Assembly: GCA_016720935.1 (NCBI GenBank) | Contig: JADKJP010000003.1 | Coordinates: 62,001 to 126,000, forward strand | Length of the DNA: 64,000 nucleotides | Source of the DNA: Bacteroidota bacterium | Lineage (GTDB): Bacteria > Bacteroidota > Bacteroidia > AKYH767-A > 2013-40CM-41-45 | Direction: 5' to 3' | In this document: piece after piece, positions 55,528-64,000 of the stretch | How the letters are laid out: the number at the start of each line of letters is the position of its first letter | Position numbering within the stretch: position 1 is the first letter of the stretch | Position numbers and translations under genes: made by a program | The notes under the pieces: model-generated | Seen by the model: the letters and a program-made list of their open reading frames with translations, nothing else | Told to the model about the DNA's origin: nothing | The model's database searches: none

Positions 55528-57315
55528 ATGAAAAATGTCTACTTACTATTGTGCTTCATTATTAGTCTTAGTTCCTATGCACAATTACCCTCCTATGTCC
55601 CAACAAATGGGCTAGTTGCCTATTATCCCTTTGATGGCAATGCAAATGATGTCAGCGGTTCTAATAATAATGGCAGTGTTAATGGCGCAACGTTAACTTT
55701 AGATCATTTGGGCAATGCAAACAGCGCTTACCATTTTGATGGGAATGGTCAGTACATTGAAGTTCCACATAGTACATCTCTGGATTTCTCGACCAATCAA
55801 ATTAGTCTTTCTTTTTGGGTTAAAGTTGAGAGTTTTCCCACCGGAGGCTTTAGCGATATTCTAATAAGTAAACAATCTGGCAGTGGTACAAGTCAATCTG
55901 GCCTCAACGTCGCTCAATCTGGCCAAAACGTTTTAGGACTCTTGGTGAGTAGCGGTTCCGGCAATTTTGGCGGTGCAAATGTGCCTTCAAACACGAGCAA
56001 TTATAATGTATTTCATCATGTCGTTCTGGTTTTCGAAAGTGGAACCGGCACAGCTTATCTTGACGGAAGCCTAATTATAAGCAGCACTGGCACAGCGACA
56101 ATCGGAGCCAACACAGTACCTATGCTTTTCGGTAAAGCAAATTGGGTTAATGTAAATGCTGATCCATTCAACGGAGTATTGGATGATGTCGGCATTTGGA
56201 ACCGTGCATTAACACAGCAAGAAGTTTCCAATCTTTTCAATGAAAGCCTCTCTACACCATGTGCAAGCGCATCGCTTCCATTAAATCTTACTCAGGGCCT
56301 TGTTGGATGGTGGCCATTCTGTGGAAATGCAAATGACGAGAGTGGAAACGGGAATGATGGAATTGTAAATGGCGCAGCGCTAACTACCGATAGATTTAAT
56401 GAACCAGCCAGTGCATATTCATTTGATGGTGTAAGCAATTTTATTGAAGTGCTTGACGATCCTACGCTTCAATTCGGGAACAGTCAGCAGTCAATTTCAT
56501 TTTGGATTAACCTGCCAAGTAGACCTAATCCTATTGGTAGCGATATGGCGGTATTCAGCAAGACAAACCAAAATTTAGCTAGTGATCCAAGTGGTAATTC
56601 AAATGAAGGGTTTGAGGTTATTTTTAACGAAAATTGGAATGGGATTCTTTCTGAGCGTTTCAAGAACGGAAACGCTTCTCCATGGGCGTTTACTACAATT
56701 GACACGCCTCAAATTAATCTTAACATCTGGAAACACATTGTATTTGTGGTTGACAAACAAAATGATTCACTCTTTGCATATTCAGATGGAATAAAGGTAT
56801 CTCAAAGCTATATTGATCCAAATTCTGAAATTGGGACTAATTCTCTTTCGTTATTATTTGGAAAGGGATATTGGGTCAGCAATGGTGTGCCAAGTTTTTA
56901 CTTCTTTGGAAAACTCGATGATATTGGCATGTGGAACCGAGCTCTTTCTCCCCAAGAAGTGTCCCAGCTCTATAATGCAGGTCTCTGCTTCCAAACGATC
57001 ACCGTCACAGATACCCTTATCATCAATGCCAACCTCACAGGCTTCAATCCGGTAACATATCAAAATTCGATTAAGGTTTACCCAAATCCATCGAATGATC
57101 ATGTCACTATTGATTGCGGAAGTAATTTCGGAACTATGAATGGTTATGCAATACGAATTGACAACATGCTTGGTCAGACTGTTTACAGCACTCCGATCAG
57201 TCAGCAGTCGTTTTACATCGATTTGAATACCTGGACCGGCAATGGGGTCTACCTCATCTATCTCCTGAATGCACAAGGGATAGCAATCGATGTTAGAAAA
57301 ATTGTTATTCAATAA
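55528..57315 (+). CDS. Secreted protein with two LamG/concanavalin-like domains and T9SS tail
   Basis: This 595-residue protein has a signal peptide (ends SLSSYAQ). Two similar ~210-residue LamG domains follow: first LVAYYPFDGNANDVSGSNNN...LDDVGIWNRALTQQEV, second LVGWWPFCGNANDESGNGND...LDDIGMWNRALSPQEV. Their ends are typical of LamG_3. The T9SS tail is KVYPNPSNDHVTIDCG ... NGVYLIYLLN. Such proteins bind carbohydrate or protein ligands on the surface. It lies downstream of the sigma/anti-sigma pair and is a plausible target of it. Confidence 0.9.
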   Translation: MKNVYLLLCFIISLSSYAQLPSYVPTNGLVAYYPFDGNANDVSGSNNNGSVNGATLTLDHLGNANSAYHFDGNGQYIEVPHSTSLDFSTNQISLSFWVKVESFPTGGFSDILISKQSGSGTSQSGLNVAQSGQNVLGLLVSSGSGNFGGANVPSNTSNYNVFHHVVLVFESGTGTAYLDGSLIISSTGTATIGANTVPMLFGKANWVNVNADPFNGVLDDVGIWNRALTQQEVSNLFNESLSTPCASASLPLNLTQGLVGWWPFCGNANDESGNGNDGIVNGAALTTDRFNEPASAYSFDGVSNFIEVLDDPTLQFGNSQQSISFWINLPSRPNPIGSDMAVFSKTNQNLASDPSGNSNEGFEVIFNENWNGILSERFKNGNASPWAFTTIDTPQINLNIWKHIVFVVDKQNDSLFAYSDGIKVSQSYIDPNSEIGTNSLSLLFGKGYWVSNGVPSFYFFGKLDDIGMWNRALSPQEVSQLYNAGLCFQTITVTDTLIINANLTGFNPVTYQNSIKVYPNPSNDHVTIDCGSNFGTMNGYAIRIDNMLGQTVYSTPISQQSFYIDLNTWTGNGVYLIYLLNAQGIAIDVRKIVIQ

Positions 57316-57326
57316 AAACCCATAAC

Positions 57327-57372
57327 AAAGAAGCGGTTGGCCAAAGATTGGTTACAGCCGCTTCTTTTTTTA
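57327..57372 (+). terminator. Terminator after the LamG gene
   Basis: AAAGAAGCGG (57327-57336) pairs with CCGCTTCTTT (57358-57367) and is followed by T's to 57371. Confidence 0.8.
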
Positions 57373-57427
57373 TTACCTTCGAATATGGTCTGTATTGATT
57401 AACACAGTTATTTTTAAATTGACACCT

Positions 57428-59497
57428 ATGAAACAGTATTTTTCTTTCCTGTCAAATACCCATATTCGAGTTTTGGTTTGCTTACTTTTTCTGTCAAACA
57501 ACCTAAGTGCCCAAACATGGCGGGAGTTAAACGGACTTGGACTTCCGCAACCAGCCAGCCAGATTCATGTCCCTTACACTTCAGGAGTAAGCGTTTCGAG
57601 TGGAAACAACTGTTATGTTGGGACAGGTTGTCGGGCTGATCAATTGTCAGCTTCAAGCCAAATCTATTTCAAGTCGTTTCACACTTACAATGCGACTTCT
57701 GATTCATGGTCCCGCATTGCAGACTTCCCCATTCCAAGAGCGAATGCAGTTGGATTTATACTTAATAGCGATTTATTTGTTGGCCTTGGGAATGACCTTA
57801 CCACTAACTACAACGATCTCTGGGCTTATGACTCGCTAAATAATGTCTGGACGCAAAAGGCCAATTTCCCCGGTGGTCCAAGAACGGCCGCATCTGCATT
57901 TTCGATTTCCGGAATGGGTTACATAGTGGGTGGTCTGGATCAAATAGTGAATCCACTTGCAGAATGTTGGCAATATAATCCCTTAACTAATATCTGGACA
58001 CAGAAAAACAATTTTGCAGGAAGCGCACGTTTTAGTGCAGTTGCCTTCTCAATTGGAAGCAATGGGTATTTTGGTTTAGGAAATGGTTCTTTAGGTGTAT
58101 TGACTGATTTTTGGGAATACAATAGTCTCTCTGATTCATGGACACCAAAATCCTCCTTTCCCCAGAACTGGGATTATCCAATAATCTCCTTCCCTATTGG
58201 AGCAAATGGGTATGTACATGACAAATATTCATTCTGGGAATTCGACCCTGCTGCGAATCAGTGGAATCAAAAATCTAATGTTCAGGACACATTATCGGAT
58301 TTTGCAAATGGGTTTTCTGGTATTAATCAAGGCTTTTTGTTGTATGTCTCCTCTAATCGTTTCGGGGATTACAGACCGAATAAAATCGTTTTTCAACAGT
58401 ATGATCCTTTGAGTGATTCCTGGTCAATAAAATTTGATACCAGGGAGTTTGCCGGACTTAGTGGAAAGGGAATAGAACTGGAGGGCAAAGCTTATGTTGG
58501 TGGGAAGGTTTATAATCCGATCAATCAAAGTTGGCAGGTGGATACTTCTCAAACCAGTTGGATTTTTTCAACGGGATCCAGTGGTTACGGTTTACATAAC
58601 GGCATATTTCAGGAGTACAACACACAGACTGGGATTTGGACACCCAAAGCGAATTTTCCGCAAGACAGGATCTTTTTATTTTGCATTGGTACGGATGCCT
58701 TTTTTATGAATTATTATGGGACGGGAATGGATACTGTGTGGGCCTATAATACACTCACAGATACCTGGTCTTCACGAAATGTTGCGCCATTCGATTTGGA
58801 TGGTACCGCTTCCTTTTCTATAGGCAACAAGGGTTATCTAGGTACAGGATGGGACGATAATATCTCATGGTCCACAAATGCATTTTATGAGTATGATCCG
58901 GTGGCTGACATCTGGACTCCCAAAGCAAATGTTCCAGGGCAATCAAGAGAGAATGCGGTTGGAATATCTTCTTTGTCCAGAGGATATATTGGAATGGGGG
59001 ATATTGCCTTAACCAATGTAGTTGCCGTTTTAAGAGATTTTTATGAGTACAATCCATTACTTGACCAATGGGATACATTGCCGGAACTTCCGGGTAGATT
59101 AAACGGAATGTGTTTTAGTATAAGAGATACCATCTATGTTGGTGGAGCAGGTGTTCCGGACGGACATTATCCTCTGACCTTATCGGATTTTTATTATTTG
59201 GATACGAATTCTGTCATTCAGAGCATTTCTTATCCTCTTCAGAATTCAATGGGGTTTTCCATCTTCCCGAACCCGGCAAAGGATAAATTATACATTTCTG
59301 TTGAATCCGGTTTTGCGAGTGAAACCAGGGCTGAAATTATTGATCTTGCCGGGAAAATAATGGGCCAATTCGAAGTAAAGGATATTTCTGGCAGCAGGAG
59401 AGAAATTCAAATTAGTGCCCTGAGGCCGGGTATTTATTTCATGCGGTTGTTGGATGGCAACAATTACCGGCTCGCAAAATTTGTGATCAACGAATAA
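57428..59497 (+). CDS. Secreted Kelch-type beta-propeller protein with T9SS tail
   Basis: Start at 57428 (MKQYFSFLSNTHIRVLVCLL signal peptide); an upstream ATG at 57395 adds 11 residues before it. It is 689 residues. About ten Kelch-like blades repeat a W-x-x-K-x-x-F-P-G/R... GYxxxG pattern (VWTQKANFPGGPRTAASAF, IWTQKNNFAGSARFSAVAF, SWTPKSSFPQNWDYPIISF, IWTPKANVPGQSRENAVGI). The T9SS tail is IFPNPAKDKLYISV ... RPGIYFMRLLDG. It is probably a surface binding or structural protein. Confidence 0.88.
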   Translation: MKQYFSFLSNTHIRVLVCLLFLSNNLSAQTWRELNGLGLPQPASQIHVPYTSGVSVSSGNNCYVGTGCRADQLSASSQIYFKSFHTYNATSDSWSRIADFPIPRANAVGFILNSDLFVGLGNDLTTNYNDLWAYDSLNNVWTQKANFPGGPRTAASAFSISGMGYIVGGLDQIVNPLAECWQYNPLTNIWTQKNNFAGSARFSAVAFSIGSNGYFGLGNGSLGVLTDFWEYNSLSDSWTPKSSFPQNWDYPIISFPIGANGYVHDKYSFWEFDPAANQWNQKSNVQDTLSDFANGFSGINQGFLLYVSSNRFGDYRPNKIVFQQYDPLSDSWSIKFDTREFAGLSGKGIELEGKAYVGGKVYNPINQSWQVDTSQTSWIFSTGSSGYGLHNGIFQEYNTQTGIWTPKANFPQDRIFLFCIGTDAFFMNYYGTGMDTVWAYNTLTDTWSSRNVAPFDLDGTASFSIGNKGYLGTGWDDNISWSTNAFYEYDPVADIWTPKANVPGQSRENAVGISSLSRGYIGMGDIALTNVVAVLRDFYEYNPLLDQWDTLPELPGRLNGMCFSIRDTIYVGGAGVPDGHYPLTLSDFYYLDTNSVIQSISYPLQNSMGFSIFPNPAKDKLYISVESGFASETRAEIIDLAGKIMGQFEVKDISGSRREIQISALRPGIYFMRLLDGNNYRLAKFVINE

Positions 59498-59540
59498 GTA
59501 TACTCTCGAAAGAGCAGCAGTTTAATCCTGAAATTTCTCA

Positions 59541-59915
59541 TCAACGATTTTGTTCAAAGACAGTCCTTTTCTCTTGCCGTTTAAAGTAATAGTCAGAAAA
59601 GGGTAACCGTTGTTTTTTTATTGTTGGGAACAGGAGCCGTGGTTTTCTCCCATAACTGACCAAATGAAGGTAATCGAGAAGTGCTACAGTTTCAAATAAA
59701 GAGCTTCTTGCAATCACAAAAAAATTTCTCTTGGAAGCATTGCTGAACCGACTGGTTCCTTCTGCAATATTTAAAAGAACACTCAAGGATGCTCTTCTTA
59801 ATTGATCCTTAGAAATCTTGTCAATGCTATCTTGAAAAAGAAATTCTTTTCTCATGCAGGAATTGTATTCTTTAACTTTCTTATATACTTCCAGCTTTTC
59901 AAAATCAAATGCCAT
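59541..59915 (-). CDS. Four-helix-bundle protein (S23/IVP family), atypical C-terminus
   Basis: This 124-residue protein has an N-terminal pattern typical of the family (FEKLEVYKKVKEYN, DQLRRASLSVLLNIAEGTSR, RSSLFETVALLDYL). After residue ~82 it departs from the usual ending (VSYGRKPRLLFPTIKKQR ...), which may indicate another frameshift or a truncated helix 4. A relative lies between nrdB and nrdA. Function unknown. Confidence 0.75.
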   Translation of the reverse strand: MAFDFEKLEVYKKVKEYNSCMRKEFLFQDSIDKISKDQLRRASLSVLLNIAEGTSRFSNASKRNFFVIARSSLFETVALLDYLHLVSYGRKPRLLFPTIKKQRLPFSDYYFKRQEKRTVFEQNR

Positions 59916-60030
59916 TTTTCAAACAAAAATGGCAAGAACAAAATTCCAATACAACCGCATATATTAAGGAAGTTAAAAGGGATAAGGGAGAACGATGTTT
60001 CAAGCCCTAGTTTCTTTTGTACACATCACA

Positions 60031-60135
60031 CTCACACTCACACTCACACTCACACCCACACCCACACTCACACCCACACTCACACCCACACTCACACCCA
60101 CACCCACACCCACACTCACACCCACTCTCACACCC
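60031..60135. repeat. Hexanucleotide array (CACACT/CACCCA) at the 3' end of the MBL gene
   Basis: About 16 units of 6 bp alternate between CACACT-like and CACCCA-like forms. On the minus strand this is a G/T-rich GTGTGA/GTGGGT tract right after the MBL-fold gene. It differs from the 7-bp arrays in period. Confidence 0.85.
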
Positions 60136-61153
60136 ACCACTCTGTACGAGGAACTTTCCCACCAATCTCAATCCTCTCCCCAATCATCGGCGTTGTGTAA
60201 TTCACTCCAAGTTTATTTGCGTGTACGCTCAGACGTTCGATCGGTTCGGTCCAGGGGTGGTAGGCGAGCGCGAATTTTCCCCAGTGAACAGGGAACAAAA
60301 CATCAGCATTCAAATCGAGATGTGCCTGAACTGTTTGCTCCGGCATCATGTGAATCAATGGCCATTTTACGTTGTATTGTCCGCATTCCAGAATTGCGAT
60401 GTCAAAGGTTTTGAAGGCTTCACCAATTTCTTTGAAATGCTCTCCATACCCGGAGTCTCCACCTAGAAATAATCTTTTGTCACGACTTTCAAGTACAAAG
60501 GAGGACCACAGCGTCTGCGCACGCTTCAGACTTCGACCAGAAAAATGTCGGGCCGGAGTGGCTGTGATTTTCATGCTCGTATCAATTTGTGTGCTTTCCC
60601 ACCAGTCGAGCTCGGTGATCGTGGAGGAATCATATCCCCAGTAATGCAAATGAGATGCAACACCAAGTGAACAAATCACAGATTTTACTTTTCCTTTTAA
60701 TTTCAAAAGTGTACGATAGTCCAGATGATCGTAATGATCGTGGGTGAGTAACAAAACATCAATCTCATTGAAATCATCCGCATTATAAACCGAAGTTCCC
60801 GGGAAAGCGCGGATGACAAATGGAACAGGTGAAGCTGATTTTGAAAACACCGGATCTACCAGGATTTTTTTTCCATGTATTGATATGAAATAGGAGGAAT
60901 GCCCAAACCAGGTAATGCTGGTTTCATCCGGAGAAAAGGAATTTAAATCCGTTTTTACAGTGGGTATTTCCTTTGCAGGCACACGGTGCTTGTCGGCATT
61001 AAAAAATTCCGAAGCCATTTTCATGAATGTAGCTTCTTCCGCAAGCATTCTAGTCACGGAAAGATTTTTAAATTCACCTTCCCTGTAATTGGCACTCCGT
61101 TCAATCTTACTCTTTAAAGTTCCGTTAGGGTTTTTACCAAAAATTTTGATCAT
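60128..61153 (-). CDS. MBL-fold metal-dependent hydrolase (UlaG/NAPE-PLD-like)
   Basis: This 341-residue protein has metal-binding motif THDHYDHLD and later ligands in PARHFSGRS, LGGDSGYGEHF and FPVHWGKFALAYHPWTEP. The order matches the UlaG/NAPE-PLD branch of the metallo-beta-lactamase fold; the substrate is probably a phosphodiester or lactone. No signal peptide. Its start is 2 nt after the stop of the RND permease gene, so they are co-transcribed. The last codons lie at the edge of a hexamer repeat array. Confidence 0.88.
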   Translation of the reverse strand: MIKIFGKNPNGTLKSKIERSANYREGEFKNLSVTRMLAEEATFMKMASEFFNADKHRVPAKEIPTVKTDLNSFSPDETSITWFGHSSYFISIHGKKILVDPVFSKSASPVPFVIRAFPGTSVYNADDFNEIDVLLLTHDHYDHLDYRTLLKLKGKVKSVICSLGVASHLHYWGYDSSTITELDWWESTQIDTSMKITATPARHFSGRSLKRAQTLWSSFVLESRDKRLFLGGDSGYGEHFKEIGEAFKTFDIAILECGQYNVKWPLIHMMPEQTVQAHLDLNADVLFPVHWGKFALAYHPWTEPIERLSVHANKLGVNYTTPMIGERIEIGGKVPRTEWWV

Positions 61154-61155
61154 AC

Positions 61156-64000
61156 TTATACAGTGGTTTGTTCCGTTTCAATTTTAGGAGGCAATAATTT
61201 ATAAACGACAGGTGTCACAATACGCGACAATAAAGTCGAACTGATCAATCCTCCAATGATGACAATCGCCAGTGGCGAAATCAAAGGATTGGTGGAAACT
61301 GCTATCGGCATCAAACCTCCGATGGCTGTCAGCGAAGTAAGAATGATCGGGAGGAAACGGATTTCTCCGGCTTCACGGATCGCGTCTTCAAGTGACTTCC
61401 CTTCTTTTCGTAATTGATTGGTAAAATCAACAAGCAGAATGGAATTCTTTACCTCAATTCCTGCAAGCGCGATCAAACCGATAATCGCTACGAAGGACAA
61501 CGAGTTTCCTGTAATCCACAAAGCCAGCAGAGCTCCAACCATTCCAAGAGGTATTACTGATAAGACGATCAAAGTGCTCTTAAATGTCTTGAATTCTAAA
61601 ATTAATATTGCAATAAATAAGAACACTGTAATGATAATGACGGTACCAAACCCTCCAAAGGATTCTTGTCGGCTTTCGTATTCTCCTCCCATCTTGTAGG
61701 AATAACCTTCGGGTAATTTTGTCTGATCCATTTGTTTGATCACATCATTGATTACATTATCAGCAAGAAACTCTTTTTGAACAAACGCGCTGACAGATAC
61801 CGTCCTGATTTTGTTGTAATGATTAATGGTTAAAGGTGAACTCTCAAGTTTTAATTTCGCAACCTGTGAAAGAGGAACAGCCAGACCCTGCTGATTGTTT
61901 ACATACAAATTGTTAAATATGTCAAGAGTTGCTCTTTCTCCCTTTGGGGCGGTGATTACAATGTCATAGTCGTTACTGTTGTCATCTGAAAAATTTCCGA
62001 CACTCATCCCGGCTACTGCCAACCTGACCAGACGATCGATACTGACAATCGGAACGCCGAGACTATTTGCTTTTTCTTTGTCAATATCAACTTTGATATC
62101 ACTCTTTAGATTAATGACAGGATTGTTCACATACATGGTCCCGGCTGTGTTCTTGAGCATGCTTTCAATACGTTGTGCGATGAAGCGGAGGGAATCCAGG
62201 TTCTCTCCTTCGAGACGAACTTCCACAGGCGCGACAACCGGAGGCCCTTGTTCTAAATTCTTGACTTCAATTTTTGCGCCGGCATAAGCACTAAAAGTAC
62301 CTCTGAGCTTTTCGATAAGTTCCAGTTTCTTCGTCGGACTTGTGTTCGGATCCAATTGTATAAACAACTGTGCGAAATCGCCGCGTTCATTTTCTGGAAT
62401 CACATTGTAGTAAATCCGTGGATTTCCTTTGCCTACATTGGTAGTGTAATATTGTATTTCCGAATGTTTCTGCAATTCACCTTCGACATATCGTGCGACA
62501 CTATCCGTTTTGTAAATATTGGATTGTAGCGGAGTGATGATGTTCACCATGAATTGTGGTTTCTCCGATGCGGGAAATAAACTGAAACCAATCACCGGCA
62601 TCAGTTGCAATGATCCGACGAAAATGACAAGCGCGATCAAGATGGTCTTCACAGGATGTTTCAAAGCACGGTCAAGGAAGGGTCCGTAAATTTTGTGGAT
62701 ACCACTTTGTAATGCTCTCAGGAAAAGGTTTCCGGAACTGTGTCCTTCGTGTTGTTTCAAAATCCGGCTCGATAAAAATGGAATTATTGTCAGCGAAACT
62801 AGCATCGAAGCCAGTACGCAGGAAATCACCGCCATTGGCAAACTTCTGATAAAATCTCCTGATCCTTCCGGAAGAAAAACAAGAGGAAGAAATGCGATCA
62901 CGAGAGTCGCGGTACAGCCGACAACTGCCAGCCCAATTTGTTTCGTTGCTTTGAGTGTGGCATCGATTCTTGAATAACCTTCCCGTAGCCAGCGTTCAAT
63001 GTTTTCAACAACAACGATACTGTCATCCACAAGCAATCCAAGCGCGACCACCAGTCCGACAATACTTAATTGGTTCATGTTGTATCCCATCGCATTCAGC
63101 ATCACAAGTCCAATTGCAAGTGACAAGGGAATGGAGATCATCACTACTGTCGCGGCTCTTCCTCCCAATGGTAATAAGGTTATACTCACCAGCAAAATCG
63201 CGATGAGGAAATCAAAACCCAATCCGCCCAGACGTTTGTTTACATTTTCCGCCTGGTCGAAATGATCTTCGAGGGTTATGTTTGCAGGCAGGGTGGTTTT
63301 GAATTTCGCGATGACAGGCAAATACAATTTTTGTGTTTGTGAAATATTATAGCCTGGTTTCTGAGCCGCGTTCACCAACACGCAACGATGTCCGTTCAGT
63401 CGGGTAATATGTTTGGATTCTTCGTAATCATAATGCACACTTGCCACATCTTTCAAGCTCACATTTTTTCCACCTGCACTGTAGACAATGGTATTTTCAA
63501 TTTCCGTAATAGATTTATAATTGCCGCTTGTTTTGATATTGAATGTTTTATTTCCGGCGATAATACTTCCTCCCGGGATGTTCGCAATCTCGCTTTGCAT
63601 GCTGCCAATCACTGCCATGAGAGGAATGTGCATCTGAGAGAGCTTGTCAAGATTCAGATCAACACGAACAATTTCCTCCGGCAATCCGTGAATCTCCACT
63701 TTTTGGAGTGGCAATATTTTTTCCAAATCATCCTGGAGATTTTCAGCATATTTTTTTAATTGTTCACGAGAAGCATTTTCTGAAACCAAGGCCAGTTGCA
63801 ACACATTCACATCGGTAGGAGAGATTTTTTTAATATCAATACTTAAAATATCTTGCGGAAGTTCCGAGCGCATACTGTTTACTTCACGAACAATTTCCTG
63901 GTACTTTTCATTGACATCGCTTTCGTATTTGTATTCCACCATGATCACAGCGACTCCATCATTGATGGTGGTCTTGATACGTTTGATATCTTCCAGTTCT
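61156..64000 (-). CDS. RND-family efflux transporter permease (5'-truncated by window)
   Basis: About 948 residues are in the window. The frame stays open to 64000, and an RND permease has ~1040, so some 80-100 N-terminal residues are missing; the GTG at 63948 is an internal codon. Signs: TM4 GLVVALGLLVDDSIVVVENI with the proton-relay Asp pair, porter domains, and a C-terminal helix cluster (GLIALAGIEVKNSILLVDF, GGLISSTLLSRIVTPVVYKL). Related to AcrB/MdtB-type tripartite pumps; the substrate cannot be told. It would need a membrane-fusion protein, presumably upstream. Confidence 0.9.
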   Translation of the reverse strand, partial: ELEDIKRIKTTINDGVAVIMVEYKYESDVNEKYQEIVREVNSMRSELPQDILSIDIKKISPTDVNVLQLALVSENASREQLKKYAENLQDDLEKILPLQKVEIHGLPEEIVRVDLNLDKLSQMHIPLMAVIGSMQSEIANIPGGSIIAGNKTFNIKTSGNYKSITEIENTIVYSAGGKNVSLKDVASVHYDYEESKHITRLNGHRCVLVNAAQKPGYNISQTQKLYLPVIAKFKTTLPANITLEDHFDQAENVNKRLGGLGFDFLIAILLVSITLLPLGGRAATVVMISIPLSLAIGLVMLNAMGYNMNQLSIVGLVVALGLLVDDSIVVVENIERWLREGYSRIDATLKATKQIGLAVVGCTATLVIAFLPLVFLPEGSGDFIRSLPMAVISCVLASMLVSLTIIPFLSSRILKQHEGHSSGNLFLRALQSGIHKIYGPFLDRALKHPVKTILIALVIFVGSLQLMPVIGFSLFPASEKPQFMVNIITPLQSNIYKTDSVARYVEGELQKHSEIQYYTTNVGKGNPRIYYNVIPENERGDFAQLFIQLDPNTSPTKKLELIEKLRGTFSAYAGAKIEVKNLEQGPPVVAPVEVRLEGENLDSLRFIAQRIESMLKNTAGTMYVNNPVINLKSDIKVDIDKEKANSLGVPIVSIDRLVRLAVAGMSVGNFSDDNSNDYDIVITAPKGERATLDIFNNLYVNNQQGLAVPLSQVAKLKLESSPLTINHYNKIRTVSVSAFVQKEFLADNVINDVIKQMDQTKLPEGYSYKMGGEYESRQESFGGFGTVIIITVFLFIAILILEFKTFKSTLIVLSVIPLGMVGALLALWITGNSLSFVAIIGLIALAGIEVKNSILLVDFTNQLRKEGKSLEDAIREAGEIRFLPIILTSLTAIGGLMPIAVSTNPLISPLAIVIIGGLISSTLLSRIVTPVVYKLLPPKIETEQTTV

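Noticed and set aside
59802..60466. Open frames on the plus strand with poly(Thr-His) or poly(His-Ser/Pro) tracts
   Set aside because: They exist only because a 6-bp repeat is open in all frames; they lie antisense to, or beside, the MBL-fold gene.

Overview
The window comes from a member of the Bacteroidota. Many secreted proteins end in the type IX secretion (T9SS) C-terminal sorting domain (YPNP...GxY...K). Two proteins carry SprB-type repeats, succinate dehydrogenase is a three-gene sdhCAB operon, the mobile element carries a VirE-N/BT4734-like protein, and the sdh promoter fits the Bacteroidota pattern (TTTG, 19 nt, TAnnTTTG). Large numbers of T9SS cargo proteins suggest a free-living or environmental lineage rather than a gut Bacteroides.

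Layout. 0-7.7 kb: a DUF885 metallopeptidase lipoprotein, an M1 aminopeptidase lipoprotein with a small partner, a secreted Asp-box protein and an SPFH protein. 7.9-11.4 kb: sdhCAB on the minus strand. 11.6-28.7 kb: an HNH/NUMOD4 protein, then a run of secreted T9SS-type proteins (glycosidase-like barrel, FISUMP domain, propellers, a 1322-residue SprB/beta-helix protein, a SprB/tail-fibre-like protein). 29.4-33.3 kb: the class I ribonucleotide reductase operon nrdB / four-helix-bundle protein / nrdA. 34-43.6 kb: housekeeping genes (glyS, pth, rplY, prs) mixed with interrupted secreted-protein genes and a Rieske protein. 43.9-50.75 kb: a 6.8-kb integrated element inserted at the 3' end of tRNA-Leu(CAA), bounded by a perfect 17-bp direct repeat; it carries an integrase, an excisionase-like HTH protein, a RepA-like ATPase, a VirE-N/primase-like protein, a second HTH protein, a protein of unknown family and a secreted cargo protein. 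51-59.5 kb: a membrane-anchored TPR-CHAT protease, an ECF sigma factor, a one-pass membrane TPR protein that looks like its anti-sigma partner, and two T9SS surface proteins (double LamG, Kelch-type). 59.5-64 kb: a second four-helix-bundle gene, an MBL-fold hydrolase and an RND efflux permease cut by the window edge.

Three signals stand out beyond the gene list. (1) Intergenic arrays with a strict 7-bp period but different unit sequences occur at a dozen or so places, usually directly after stop codons. (2) A ~165-bp nested inverted-repeat element is present twice (14.5 and 40.6 kb) and looks like a MITE. (3) The CHAT / ECF sigma / membrane-TPR cluster looks like a signalling system based on a caspase-like protease in the cell envelope.

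A caution: at least nine genes, including essential glyS and the ribosomal protein gene rplY, are broken by single-base indels, most of them one-base losses in homopolymers. This is best explained by residual sequencing error, so the broken genes should not be read as true pseudogenes without checking reads.
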